Shown here in pieces: positions 43,249 through 55,000 of a stretch of 64,000 nt of DNA. Source of the stretch: DASWYT01 sp965246875 (GTDB lineage: Bacteria > Pseudomonadota > Alphaproteobacteria > Micavibrionales > SZUA-601). The stretch covers positions 558,001 through 622,000 of the forward strand of contig CBDFFU010000003.1 of NCBI GenBank assembly GCA_965246875.1, given 5' to 3'. Positions within the stretch are counted from its first letter, which is position 1, and the number at the start of each line of letters is the position of its first letter. Under the pieces are notes generated by a model. It did no database searches. It had not been told where the DNA came from and saw only the letters and a list, made by a program, of their open reading frames with translations. A program made the translations under genes and the position numbers.

Positions 43249-46200
43249 GCGTTGCTGCCGACAATCACCATAACGTCATGGGTGACTTCGTCATCAATCA
43301 TGCGCAGACTGTCGCCGGATTGAATGACACCATCCAATGAGATTGTCGTGCCATTTGCTTTATCATCCTGGCGGACCGTGATCGCATAGGTCGTGCCATA
43401 GAAACGATACTTGATACTGACGCTTGGCCAATGTGGCGGCAGGCACGGTTTAAAGCGCAAGTGATCAATCTCACGACGAATACCGATAAAGGATTCGACG
43501 ATTAAGCGATACATCCATCCCGATGACCCCGTATACCAGGTCCAGCCGCCACGGCCCGCATGGGGCGAGACGGCATAAACGTCGGCAGCGACCACATACG
43601 GTTCGACTTTGTAAATGGCAACATCAGCTTCGGTGCGAGCGTGATTCAACGGATTGATCATTTGCAACAATTCCCATGTCCGCACCCGATCACCCAATTT
43701 GGCAAAGGCCATCACGGTCCAGATCGCAGCATGCGTATATTGCCCGCCATTTTCACGGACACCCGGCACGTAACCGCGGATATATCCCGGATTCATGACG
43801 CCTTTGTCAAACGGCGGGTCCAGCAACTGAATCAGACCATGATCGCGGCGGATGAGGCGGGTGTTAACGGCGTCCATGCCTTGTTTGGCGCGTTCCGGAT
43901 TACCGGCGCCGGATAAAACCGACCAGCTTTGCGACAGACCATCAATCTGGCAGTCATCGTTGCTGGCGGAACCAAGGGGTGTGCCATCATCGAAATAGGC
44001 GCGGCGATACCAATTGCCGTCCCAGCCGTTCTCTTCGATGTTGCGCTGCAACTGCACCGCCTGATTTTCGCAGAGCAGGGCAAAATTCTGGTCATTGCGC
44101 AAACGCGCCACACCGGAAAAGCGTAACAGCACGTCGTATAAGAAGAAGCCCAGCCAGACACTCTCACCGGACCCGTGCAAGCCGACACGATCCATCCCAT
44201 CGTTCCAGTCACATGACCCGATTAACGGCAAACCGTGTGAGCCGAATTTCAGGCCATACTGCACAGCGCGCAGACAGTGTTGATACAGGCTGGCGGTTTC
44301 CGATGAACGGCCTGGCATATCGTAATAGGATTCTTCGCCTGGGTTGAGGAGGCGGCCTTCGAGGAAGCCGATTTCTTCATCGAGAATACCGGTATCGCCC
44401 GTGGCGTTCACGTAATGCGCAACCGCCATAGGCAGCCAGAGATAATCGTCAGAGCAACGTGTACGCACACCGCGATCACTTGGTGGATGCCACCAATGTT
44501 GCACGTCACCTTCAACGAATTGATGAGCGGCAGCTAATAAAATATGCTCGCGCATCAAGCGTGGTTTGGTATGCACCAGTGCCATGACATCCTGCAACTG
44601 GTCCCGGAAACCGAACGCACCACCGGACTGATAGTAACCGCTGCGCGCCCACAAACGACAGGCCATGGTTTGATACATTAACCAGCCATTGGTCAACATG
44701 TTGAGTGCCGGATCTGGTGTTTCGATTTGAATCGCACCCAAGGCTTCGGTCCAGTAACGCTGCACTTCATGCAAGGCATTGCGCGCGGCAAAGGCGCCGC
44801 GGTATCGCTGGATAAAGCGATAGACATCGGCACCCTGACGCCCGGCCATCCCCATTTTAAACGTGATGTCTTTTTCTTCACCGTCCAGTAACGTAAACGG
44901 GATCTGGATGGCGGCACAGGGGTCAAGACCAGCTCCGACCTTGCCAGATAGATGCGCACGGCGCATGGCGGTTGGATTGCCAAGATTACGGTTGCGGCCG
45001 ATAAAGTCACGGCGGTCACAGGTAATCGTGCGATTGCTGTCATCCGCATCGAAAAATGCGGTGCGTTCCGCGAATTGCGTGTTGTAATGATTGCGCGCCA
45101 GCAAGGCACCCGTGTTCGGGTCGATCTCGCTGATCACATGCATCGCGGTTTTCTCACGCTGGTCACCCAGCACCCATTCGACGTAACCGGTTGCAGAGAG
45201 TTTGCGCGCACGACCCGATTCATTGAACAGTTTAAGTGCAAAGAATTTGATCGGCGCGTCGATGGAGACATAGACCCACATTTCAGAGCGGATACCATTT
45301 TCGGTGTGTTCAAACACGCTGTAACCAAACCCGTGACGTGTCGTATAGGGTAGTTCGCTAAAGGTTGGGCGTGGCATCGGTGACCAGTAATCGCCGGTTT
45401 CCTCATCGCGAATATAAAACGCTTCGCCGCTTGGGTCGGTGACGGGGTCATTCTGCCATGGCGTCAGACGAAACGCATGCGCGTTTTCATGCCAGGTGTA
45501 GGCCTGACCGTTTTCAGAGATGACGGTACCGAAATACGGGTTTGCCAAGACGTTCGACCATGGAGCTGGTGTGCGTTGGCCCGGTTGTGTCGTAATAACG
45601 TATTCACGGCCATCAGCACTAAAGCCGCCAAGACCATTGAACAATTCCAGTTTCGGTGCCGGGGTTTCGATGTCGGCATTCTGTGGCAGCAGATACGCAT
45701 TTAATGTCGGCACCAGACGCGGCACTTTCAAACCGCTGACATGTGGACGATTGACCTGTTCGCTGAGCGTGCCCTGACTGTCCGTGATGATCACGCGGGC
45801 GATCGATTCAAACAGGATGCGATCTTCCGGTGAGATATGATCGGCGGCGCGGACGAAAATGCCGCCCGGACGATCCAGCGCGTGCGCCTCGGTCCCCGCC
45901 GCGATCAAGCCCAGAATTTGCTCCTGCAACGCCTGACGATAGACGGCCAGATCTTCATTCCATATGACCAGGTCAACGCTTAGACCTTTCAAGCGCCAAT
46001 AGGCATGGGCTTGCAGCATCTGGCGGACAAGATCAATGTTTTGTGCATCACCGATGCGAACCAAGACAATTGGCAGATCGCCGGAAATGGCATAGCTCCA
46101 GAGCGATGATTGGCCACGGCGATTCTTCGTCAAAGTGGCTGCTTCGGCGCGGGCGGCACCGTTGGCAAAAATAATCGAGTTGGCAATACGCGCATAAAGC

Positions 46201-49200
46201 TGTGCGTCCGTTTCGCTGGCATTCAATTGGCGCAAGATCACATGGCTGTGTGTCCAGGCCAGTTCCAGCACCCGGTCGGCCAGATGGCTGTCACGGTATT
46301 TGGCAATCAGATTAATACATTGCTCACGCGTTTCCGCGGCACCGGTCACTAAATCGAATGTGATAGTTTTTTCGGCCGGAATGGTGATGCGGTGACGGAT
46401 GGCGACAACCGGATCCAGGACAGAGCCTTGACTGTTGGACAACATATCATCAATCACAACAGCTTGTGGCTGGGCCAAATTGCGGCCACGACCAATGAAA
46501 TTCGTCCGGTTGGTTTCATAGGAGACCGTTTCCGATTCCATACCGTGAACATGCAGCAAATGGAACATGGATGGCGGCTGTTCGCCGCTGGAACGCGGAC
46601 GGCGTGTGCAGACAATCGCCTGCTGGTCATCCAGAATTTCCGTTTGCACGAACAGATTGCTGAACGCCGGATGTGCGGCATCGGCGGCATGTGGTGCCAG
46701 CACCACTTCGCCATAGCTGATTACATCAATCGTGCGCGTTTTGCGTGACCGGTTGGTGATTTTGGTCCGGCGCAGTTCGATATCGTCTTCCGGCGAGACA
46801 ACGATTTCCGTGTGCATATCAAAATGATGATCGCGGCGGCGGAATTCGGCGCGGCCTTCCGAGAAAATCGCTTCATAGGATTTCGGCTGTTTCATCGTCG
46901 GCTGATAGGCCGTTGACCAGAGATTGCCGGTCTCAGCATCACGAATATAACAGAACGTGCCGTGATTATCGCAGGTCGCATCTTCACGCCAGCGCGTGAT
47001 ATCAAGATCACGCCAGCGGCTGGAGCTGGCACCGCTGTTGGTAACCATGACGTGATAGCGGCCATTCGACAGCAGTTGCACTTCTGGCATTGGCGTGTGC
47101 GGATTATCCAGGATACGAATCGGCGTTTCCACGGTGGTCGAGACCGCGGTGCGGATGACCGAGAGTTCCGTATTGTTGGAATAAAACGCGGTCGCTTTTG
47201 GAATTTTTTCCTGCAGCAAGAGCAACATGGCCTGGAATAACGGTTCGGCTTCAAACCGTTTTTGCATCGGACGGTTAAGTAGCAGGTAACCCAACGATAA
47301 GAAGCTCATGCCCTGGTGGTGTGCCATAAAAGAACGGATCACGGCATAATTTTTGCCACGCGGTAAACGGGCCGGAGTGTAATCAATCGCTTCATACAGG
47401 CCGAACGTGCTTTCAAAACCGTCTTTGCTGAGACGCTGCATATTGGCGCAGGATTCTTCCGGTTTGACCATCAAAGCCATGGTTGAGGCATAAGGTGCAA
47501 TCACCAGATCGTTTGCCAAGCCACGTTTGAGGCCAAGGCCCGGAACGCCAAAAGCGCGATACTGGTAATTGAGATGGGCATCGAAACGGTAGTAACCAGA
47601 TTCGGACACGCCCCATGGAATATTCGCCTGATTGCCATAATCGATCTGACGCTGGATAGTGGAGTGATAAGTTTGATCCAGCAGCGTTTTGTCGTAGGTC
47701 GGCATGACGAGCAGTGGCATTAAATATTCGAACATCGAGCCACTCCACGACAGAAGCGTCGGGTTGCCACCGGCTGTCGTCAATTGACGGCCCAGCGCAA
47801 ACCAGTTTTCCTGTGGCAATTGGCCTTGGGCAATGCCGACAAAGCTAGCAAGACGGGCTTCGGACGCCAGCAAATCGTAATAGCTGTCATCACGACGGCG
47901 GTCGGTCACATTATAACCAATGGTCAACAGGTTTTTATCGGCGTCATAGAGGAAATCATATTCCATCCACGCGAAATCATTGGCACGTTGCGCCAGATCA
48001 TGGAGCTGTTGCATCGCTTGGCTGGCATTTTCGCCTGCCTGTTGCAATTGCGCTTCGATCAATGCAGCACTGTCTGTAGTTAAGCCTAGTGGATAGTGCG
48101 CCAGTTCCTTGAGTGTTGGGACTGATTGCAGATCGTCTGGCAATATTATTTGTGCGGCCCATGGTGTGAAGTTTTGTAACAATGCGAGAGCTTCGTTACA
48201 TTGGCGCAACAAGGCATGCGCCCACATATGCGCATCGCCTTCCAATAGCGTATCCAAAGGTGCACAGATCTGTGTCGCCAGTGTTTTTAGTTCTGTCAGA
48301 AAAGCGAAGATTGTCGATAAGGTTGTTGGCGGTGTCGTGATTGCGGTGTTCAGCAAGGTGTCACAGGCTGTTAGAGCCACCGTGCTTTGTGCGCCAAGTG
48401 TGTCCGACAAGACATCGAATGTATCGCGGAAACCTTGGTAAATGCGCGTGTTGATAAGAGGTTCATTCGCCAAAGCCAGCAAGCCGGATTTCAACGTCAG
48501 CAAATGTCCAGCCAGGTTGCCGCTATCAACAGACGAGATATATACCGGCAGCAATGGTGCGAGTGTTTCCGTGTCATACCAGTTATAGAAATGGCCTTTA
48601 TACCGTTCCAATTTATCGAGTGTCGCAAAAGTGTTGATGGTACGGATAATCACCTGATCAGTGCCGATATACCCAAAATCATGTGCGGTCAAATTGGCCA
48701 GCAACGACATGCCGATATTGGTTGGGGATGTGCGGTGTGCGATTGCGGCAACAGGATATTCCTGCACGTTGTCCGGTGGGAGCCAGTTATCATCAGTGCC
48801 AACATAGGTTTCAAAAAACGCCCAGATTTTGCGTGTGATTTTGTGCAGATAGGTGATTTGTGCCGCTGACAGGCGCGCTTCTGAACGCACAAGCGGACGA
48901 CTCAGCCACCAAACCAATGTCGGTGAAAATCCCCAAGCGAGCAAGATCAATGTCGCTGCAGGCAAGGCCATCGGACGAAATACACACAGAGCAATAAAAA
49001 TAGCGATGCTGAGCCCCGTAATGAACGCCATATTCATATAGGTGCTGAACAGATCGTCCTTGCCGCTGCGATTGGTCGAAGCGGATGGGTTCCATTCCAG
49101 CATGTGCCGGTGGGAGATGCACATGCGCCAAAGAGCCAATGCGCTGGCATGCAATTTCTTGATGGCTTCGTGCGGTAAGGTGGCAAGGGTAAATCCAGCT

Positions 49201-51905
49201 GTGGCAATTTGATGATGGGTGCTTTGCAACGCGGTCAGTAAATGTTTTTTCAGCGAAATATCGGGTGATTTGAACAGCAGGCTAAAAGCTGATGCGATCA
49301 AGGATGGCAGCAGGATTAAACCGAGGACAAACACAGTCCACATGACAGGCTGCAAAGCGGCAAACCAGCCGACAATCAGCAGGCCAAGCAATGCCGTTGG
49401 CACGACACTGCGGCGTAAGTTGTCGAAAATTTTCCACCAGGACAAAGCTGACAGCGGATTGCGCCAGCGTTGGCCATTGATGGCGGGGACGGTGGGCAAC
49501 AACCAGCCGGCAATTTGCCAGTCACCACGCACCCACCGGTGCCAGCGGCTGATGTCAGCGCGATAACGTGTCGGGTATTCTTCGTATAATTGCACGTCAC
49601 TGATTAAGCCGGCGCGTGCATAGCTGCCCTCGAGTAAATCGTGGCTGAGAATCGTATTGTCCGGAAAACGGTTTTCGAGTGCCTGTTCAAAAGCGGCGAC
49701 ATCGTAAATACCCTTGCCGATAAAAGAACCTTCACCGAATGCGTCCTGATAGACATCAGACACGGCGCGGGTGTAGGGGTCGATACCAGACTCCCCACCG
49801 GCAAGGGCAGCATAAAGGGACCCATGATCGGTTGGTACACCGATAGCCACGCGCGGTTGTAAAATGCCGTAACCATCGGTAACGCGTTGTTTGGCTGTGT
49901 CGTAATACGGACGGTTGAGCGGATGCGCCATGGCGCCAACCAGTTTCCAGGCAGTATCTGGTGGCAATTGTGTATCGGTATCCAGCGTAATGACGTATTT
50001 GACGCCGGACAGAATATCCGTATTGCCGATGATCGTTGAAAACGCATCACGCTGACCGTGCAGCAGGAACGAATTGAAACCGCCCAGCTTGCCGCGCTTG
50101 CGTTCGTATCCCATCCAGACATTATCTTGGGCATTCCAGCGGCGCGGACGGTGAAACAGGAAAAACTTATCCTGTGTCAGCGGCACGTATTTCTGGTTAA
50201 GTGTGGTAATGGCCGCAGAGGCCAGAGCAATCAGTTCATCGTCTTGAGGCTTTGTTTCTGTTGTGCTGTCCGTAAAATTGGTCAGCAAACAAAAATGCAA
50301 ATTCGGATCGCGGTTCGCCAGGTAACGAATTTCTAAAGCCTGAGCCAACTCTTCAACATTCTGTGGATTCATCAACAATGTTGGAATGGCGACAACAGTG
50401 CGCGATGCGTCAGGAATACCCTCGGAAAAATCCATGCGCGGCATGTATTGTGGTGTAGCGATCAGTGTGGCCAGCCAGTTGGTCAGTGCCACACCCATTT
50501 GGCTGCCGCCGATCAAGGCGAACAAGGCTGTAATGAAGAGAACAAAGTCATTGTGCGTCGTATTATAGGTGCGATGCACGAAACCGATGGCCACAACACA
50601 TGACAAAACAATGATACTGCTGATATAAACGGGAAAGGAATGGCTGATCATACGGTGTAGTTTTTCCGTGCCGCTGATTTCAAATTGTGTGACTTTTTCA
50701 AGTTGAGGGAGGCCTTTACCGATTAAATAATAGCCGATATGCGCTTGTCGTTCCTGATCCGCATTATAATCGTGAGCCGCTTGTGCCAATTGCAGCGCAT
50801 GGTGTGCAACTGCGGTTTCCGACAAATGCGAATGTTTCGCAATTTTCTCAACGATATGACGGTAATCATCGCGTGTGGTAAAATCCATGCCGCTATACTG
50901 GCCGGTTGGATCACGCAGCAGGATTTGTTCAACCAAGCTGACTGATTCAACGAACTTGCGCCAGTTCATCGCACCCAAGAAACGAAGGGAACCAATGCTG
51001 TTGCTGATGGAGACCTGATTGGCGGCTTGTTGTTGAATTTCAACCTGCACCATCTGATCGATCGTGAGACCCGATTGCGCCAGACGCTGTTCAATCCAAT
51101 TTAATGGCAAGGCGAGGGCGGGACCCTGGCCTTGCAGACGACGTGCAAGTTCTGCAATAAACGCGCTTTCCAGAGGTGGCTCGGAACGCGCCATGTCGGC
51201 GATAATGAGAATGAGATTAGCCGGGTCTTTTTCAGCGGCGGCGATCATTTGATCGGCCCAATGATTGGCTGTATTGCGACTGATATGGCTGGCCGCTGTC
51301 CGCATCGCAACACGGCGCAGATTTTCGATCAAGGCCAGGCGTAACATGATGGGTACAGCCCACAATTCGCCCAGTTCCAACGGTGCCGTACTTTGATAGG
51401 CCATCATAAAGCTATACAACGTGTCGCGTTCAACGCGCGCATCGCCATGGGCAATAATGCTCAAAGCCAGATCATACACGCGGGGCTGGCCGGCAGATGC
51501 GCCATTGATCAAACGTGGCAGACCCTGACTATATTTTTTCGGAAAGTGACGCTTGGCTGTCCGGATTTGTTCTTCGATCATGTAGAAATTATCCAGCAGC
51601 CATTCGGCGGCCGGGGTCACCTGCGCATTATCCTGTACGGCTTTGATCAATAAATTACAGGTCGCACTGATGATCTGCTCGTTTTGCGCCAGACGCTGCA
51701 ACAATTGATTGGGGCCTTGTGCGGCACTCAACCTATGTGTTTGTGACAATTGCCGTGCATGCTGTTCAATTTGTTGCGCATTGAATAATTCCAGCTGCAG
51801 CAGGGCTTCATCTGATTGCGTCGTAATCAAGACATTTTTGGCTGCGGAACGGCCGGTCAGGCGGTCAAATGTTTGTTTTAATGTTAAAGTCAATTGTAGC
51901 TCCAT
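43245..51905 (-). CDS. ndvB: Cyclic beta-1,2-glucan synthase (NdvB/Cgs-like)
   Basis: Giant inner-membrane enzyme of about 2886 residues that makes periplasmic cyclic beta-1,2-glucans from UDP-glucose. The N-terminal helical region is followed by two membrane helices near residue 440-500, and a GT84/GT2-type transferase domain with LDTDTQLPPD near 640 and RWHRWVRGDWQ near 790. More membrane helices follow. The C-terminal half holds tandem glycosyltransferase-36-like modules and a GH94 phosphorylase-type domain with the catalytic Asp in GSCDWNDGMDRVG (near 2567) that sets ring size. ATG 51905 or ATG 51923 could be the start. It is downstream of the usher gene on the same strand. Confidence 0.95.
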   Translation of the reverse strand: MELQLTLTLKQTFDRLTGRSAAKNVLITTQSDEALLQLELFNAQQIEQHARQLSQTHRLSAAQGPNQLLQRLAQNEQIISATCNLLIKAVQDNAQVTPAAEWLLDNFYMIEEQIRTAKRHFPKKYSQGLPRLINGASAGQPRVYDLALSIIAHGDARVERDTLYSFMMAYQSTAPLELGELWAVPIMLRLALIENLRRVAMRTAASHISRNTANHWADQMIAAAEKDPANLILIIADMARSEPPLESAFIAELARRLQGQGPALALPLNWIEQRLAQSGLTIDQMVQVEIQQQAANQVSISNSIGSLRFLGAMNWRKFVESVSLVEQILLRDPTGQYSGMDFTTRDDYRHIVEKIAKHSHLSETAVAHHALQLAQAAHDYNADQERQAHIGYYLIGKGLPQLEKVTQFEISGTEKLHRMISHSFPVYISSIIVLSCVVAIGFVHRTYNTTHNDFVLFITALFALIGGSQMGVALTNWLATLIATPQYMPRMDFSEGIPDASRTVVAIPTLLMNPQNVEELAQALEIRYLANRDPNLHFCLLTNFTDSTTETKPQDDELIALASAAITTLNQKYVPLTQDKFFLFHRPRRWNAQDNVWMGYERKRGKLGGFNSFLLHGQRDAFSTIIGNTDILSGVKYVITLDTDTQLPPDTAWKLVGAMAHPLNRPYYDTAKQRVTDGYGILQPRVAIGVPTDHGSLYAALAGGESGIDPYTRAVSDVYQDAFGEGSFIGKGIYDVAAFEQALENRFPDNTILSHDLLEGSYARAGLISDVQLYEEYPTRYRADISRWHRWVRGDWQIAGWLLPTVPAINGQRWRNPLSALSWWKIFDNLRRSVVPTALLGLLIVGWFAALQPVMWTVFVLGLILLPSLIASAFSLLFKSPDISLKKHLLTALQSTHHQIATAGFTLATLPHEAIKKLHASALALWRMCISHRHMLEWNPSASTNRSGKDDLFSTYMNMAFITGLSIAIFIALCVFRPMALPAATLILLAWGFSPTLVWWLSRPLVRSEARLSAAQITYLHKITRKIWAFFETYVGTDDNWLPPDNVQEYPVAAIAHRTSPTNIGMSLLANLTAHDFGYIGTDQVIIRTINTFATLDKLERYKGHFYNWYDTETLAPLLPVYISSVDSGNLAGHLLTLKSGLLALANEPLINTRIYQGFRDTFDVLSDTLGAQSTVALTACDTLLNTAITTPPTTLSTIFAFLTELKTLATQICAPLDTLLEGDAHMWAHALLRQCNEALALLQNFTPWAAQIILPDDLQSVPTLKELAHYPLGLTTDSAALIEAQLQQAGENASQAMQQLHDLAQRANDFAWMEYDFLYDADKNLLTIGYNVTDRRRDDSYYDLLASEARLASFVGIAQGQLPQENWFALGRQLTTAGGNPTLLSWSGSMFEYLMPLLVMPTYDKTLLDQTYHSTIQRQIDYGNQANIPWGVSESGYYRFDAHLNYQYRAFGVPGLGLKRGLANDLVIAPYASTMALMVKPEESCANMQRLSKDGFESTFGLYEAIDYTPARLPRGKNYAVIRSFMAHHQGMSFLSLGYLLLNRPMQKRFEAEPLFQAMLLLLQEKIPKATAFYSNNTELSVIRTAVSTTVETPIRILDNPHTPMPEVQLLSNGRYHVMVTNSGASSSRWRDLDITRWREDATCDNHGTFCYIRDAETGNLWSTAYQPTMKQPKSYEAIFSEGRAEFRRRDHHFDMHTEIVVSPEDDIELRRTKITNRSRKTRTIDVISYGEVVLAPHAADAAHPAFSNLFVQTEILDDQQAIVCTRRPRSSGEQPPSMFHLLHVHGMESETVSYETNRTNFIGRGRNLAQPQAVVIDDMLSNSQGSVLDPVVAIRHRITIPAEKTITFDLVTGAAETREQCINLIAKYRDSHLADRVLELAWTHSHVILRQLNASETDAQLYARIANSIIFANGAARAEAATLTKNRRGQSSLWSYAISGDLPIVLVRIGDAQNIDLVRQMLQAHAYWRLKGLSVDLVIWNEDLAVYRQALQEQILGLIAAGTEAHALDRPGGIFVRAADHISPEDRILFESIARVIITDSQGTLSEQVNRPHVSGLKVPRLVPTLNAYLLPQNADIETPAPKLELFNGLGGFSADGREYVITTQPGQRTPAPWSNVLANPYFGTVISENGQAYTWHENAHAFRLTPWQNDPVTDPSGEAFYIRDEETGDYWSPMPRPTFSELPYTTRHGFGYSVFEHTENGIRSEMWVYVSIDAPIKFFALKLFNESGRARKLSATGYVEWVLGDQREKTAMHVISEIDPNTGALLARNHYNTQFAERTAFFDADDSNRTITCDRRDFIGRNRNLGNPTAMRRAHLSGKVGAGLDPCAAIQIPFTLLDGEEKDITFKMGMAGRQGADVYRFIQRYRGAFAARNALHEVQRYWTEALGAIQIETPDPALNMLTNGWLMYQTMACRLWARSGYYQSGGAFGFRDQLQDVMALVHTKPRLMREHILLAAAHQFVEGDVQHWWHPPSDRGVRTRCSDDYLWLPMAVAHYVNATGDTGILDEEIGFLEGRLLNPGEESYYDMPGRSSETASLYQHCLRAVQYGLKFGSHGLPLIGSCDWNDGMDRVGLHGSGESVWLGFFLYDVLLRFSGVARLRNDQNFALLCENQAVQLQRNIEENGWDGNWYRRAYFDDGTPLGSASNDDCQIDGLSQSWSVLSGAGNPERAKQGMDAVNTRLIRRDHGLIQLLDPPFDKGVMNPGYIRGYVPGVRENGGQYTHAAIWTVMAFAKLGDRVRTWELLQMINPLNHARTEADVAIYKVEPYVVAADVYAVSPHAGRGGWTWYTGSSGWMYRLIVESFIGIRREIDHLRFKPCLPPHWPSVSIKYRFYGTTYAITVRQDDKANGTTISLDGVIQSGDSLRMIDDEVTHDVMVIVGSNA

Positions 51906-51947
51906 CGTGTAACGCCCCAGCATACAAAAATGGTGGTGACGAAACGG

Positions 51948-51972
51948 TTAACGCAATTTAACGTTCTTAACG
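51948..51972 (-). promoter_or_regulatory. Three TTAACG direct repeats upstream of ndvB
   Basis: TTAACG occurs at 51948, 51958 and 51967, spaced by 10 and 9 bases, close to one helical turn. On the coding strand this is CGTTAA repeated, beginning about 43 bases before the ndvB start. Helical spacing suggests co-operative binding of a regulator. The pattern recalls CtrA boxes (TTAA-N7-TTAA), but the spacers are 6 and 5 bases, so I do not name it. Confidence 0.35.
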
Positions 51973-52036
51973 CGTTGATTTCCTTTGGGTGAATGGATGT
52001 CTCATATAGGTTTCAATTGTACAGAAGAAAAGATCA

Positions 52037-55000
52037 CTATTGATCGTTCTCACCGCTGTCATCCGGTTTTGTGTCGGTATGTGTGCACACCAAAGCATCT
52101 TTGAAAATAACGACGCCGTTTTTTTCGTCAAAGGACGTGATGTTAACGGTACACAGACGTTTTACCGGCGCCTCTGTCTGGCTGGCTTGGAGTTCGGCAG
52201 CGTCGCGCACCCATTGCGGTGTATTGTCCGGTACGATGCGGGATGGGTCATTTGGAATCGCCACAGCTTTGTTTGTTTCTGACTTTTCGGCTGAGGTGAC
52301 AGAAGCATTTGATTCCGATATTTGTTCAGCAGCAACGCGTTCAGTCACAGGTGCTGGTGTTGTGGACAACACAGCATCAGGACGTGGCGGCCCGTAGGGT
52401 ATGTCTGATAAATGAGAATTGCTATGAACAGGCTGTAACGGGGCGTTTGCAATTTGTGCGGTATCGTTTGTTTCAACCGGCTGATTATAAACACCTGCAG
52501 GGTTGTAAGTTTGCTCAGGTGCAGACGTTGCGACAGCGGGTGTGGATGATGTTGCCGCTATCGCTTTAACGGGTTCCGTGTAAGTGAATGCCAGATTATT
52601 GACGTCGGTCACTTCGGCCTGAAAATTGCCATTTTCATCGGTAATCACCAAACCACGGGCCTGCTGTAATCGTGCATTGGCAATGGGGTTATTCTGCTCA
52701 TCTACCAGGCGGCCAATGACAATATAGATGCGCTGAATATCCAGCATCACCGGCTGTACATTACCGGGATACAGTGTGACATCTTTGGCGGTCGTCGTCA
52801 CTTCGACTGGCAAATTGCTGTTGGCGGGTTGCGCACTGATTTTATAGGTATCATACGGATTCAATAAGATTGGTAATGACTCACCCGGTTTCACGATGCC
52901 GACTTCCGAACCATTGACGGTGACTTTTGCAGCAATCGGATCTTTGCCGTTATCATGCTGCAATTTATTTGCCTGGACGATCAAACCGCTACGCTCTTCA
53001 CGCGCGCCACCGGCGGCCATGTGCGCACCGCCATGTAAAATGTTGAAACCGAATGCGCCAATGCCAACTGTATTATCAACACCATTTTGTGAATTTTGTG
53101 CCAGATCGAGTTTCAACCGGCCATTCTGATTGCGGTAATCGATGTCGGCACGCTCCGATTCTGAGACACTGTCCTTGCTAAATTCCAATCCGCCATCAAC
53201 TGTACGGCCAGGTTGATCCGTATCGCTCCAGCTTAAGCGCGTGTTGCCATAGGGTGCTGTGCCGTCGTCATTTGAAGTGTTGCCGACATTGCCGGTTGAA
53301 CCCGTTGTTTTTGTTTTGGTAAAACGGCTGCCGCCATCAGCACTGATCCCCCATTTGCCCAGACGATAGGAAAAACGCAAATAGGCCGACGCCGTATCAG
53401 CGGTATCACTGTGGTTGGCATCCGCAAAAAACATCAGGCTGGCCGCGTCTCTTTGCCAGACATTCCAGCGTAAATAAGGGCCATAAGATCGCGTTTTTGT
53501 CAAAGAGCCATTGGCTGTTTCATTATATTGAAAGTTCAATGAAACATTATTGTGCAATTGGTAAGACAACGTCGATGACGCCTGCCAAGCGTCGGTCGGG
53601 TTATAGACAACAGGCGATGTGCTGACACTTGGCACCAGCGTGTTATTGCTGTCGACGGCCCAGATCTGCCGGATGCTGGCGGCATATCCTAAGCGATCTT
53701 TAAAGGCTGTGCCGATAAAATTAGCACTGGCGCCAAAATCACCTTTTTGACTGACCAAACCGCCAACAGAAAGCTGATTATTTTTTGGAAAAATACCAAA
53801 GAGACTGGTTTCCAGAAAATTATTATTATCGGTGTGCATGATCCCGATATTCGCACCGGTAGCGGCACTCAAACGCCGTGTGGTGCCGGCAACGATGACG
53901 CTTTGATTGGTCAGTTGCGGGACGGTCGAGAGTGTCTGGTCGTCACGCAACATACCGCCCTGAAAATAATAAATCGGCACGTTGCTGGGCGGAATGTTGA
54001 AGTTCTTGGCGTAAAACCGTTTTTCGTCGCGCGTGACGCCGTTGCCTTCGTTGATCTGCAAAGTCAGGTCATAAGCACCATCCGGCAATTGCGAGGTATC
54101 AATAATCTGATTACCGGCTTCATAAAAATCAGACGAATAAGTGGTTTTATCGCGCAACAACGTCACCCAGGCGCGTTTTGGCAGATAGATTGTCAGCTGA
54201 TTACCAACAGTTTGTTTCAGGTCGATATTGGTATCGAACGAGGTCTCAACCGACACACCGGCCAGCCGTGTCTGCGGTAAGGTTTGAAAATGACCGGTAT
54301 CAAAAAATCCCAATCGACTGAGATAGCCACCGCGATCTAAACCAAAAGCTGCCGTATCGAGATAGGATTGATCCTGATTTAAAACACTGGCGAAACTGAC
54401 GCGGGCTTGACCATAAGAGACGATCGAATTTTGCAACAGGGAAAAATTATTGTCTTCGCCGTTGGTGGTGTTGACCGTGCCGTTGAAGCTGTGGACGCCG
54501 GACACGATCTTTTCGGCTTTGGGAAGTGTGACGCCCAGACGTGTGTCCTGAAGTTGCAGGTATTTCGGGTTGATAAACAGGTCGGCTTTGAAGTTATCGT
54601 CGTAGAACACGACACCGGCGACGTCCGGCACAAGGAAACCACAAATGTCTTTTTGCGAGATGACTTCCTTGGGGCAATGTGCCTTTAAATTTGTATCGAG
54701 TGGCTTGGCAAGTGCCGCCAGAATATCCGGTTTTGTGGTTGGCAAGAGATGTGGAATTTGCTCGACGATGGGCGTTGCATCCTTGAAGCTGATGGTTTTG
54801 AGATCGTAACTGGCCGGATAACTGCCCAGCTTGATACCGCCGTAGAAGACATCGATATTGGTTTCTTCCGGCTTGATCATTTCCTCAAAACCGCTGGGTG
54901 GTTGTACGGAAATTGTGGCATCATTTTTTACGGATGGAGTTGCAGATGGCACTGTTCCGGATGGCAGCAGATTTTCAAAACCGGGCGGCGGTTGCGTAGT

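Noticed and set aside
48387..48869. Long open frame antisense to ndvB
   Set aside because: It is a frame shadow of the intact glucan synthase gene and has no ribosome site or family similarity.
51948..51972. A CtrA binding site before ndvB
   Set aside because: The spacers between TTAA elements are 6 and 5 bases, not the 7 of the consensus; only a generic repeat is claimed.
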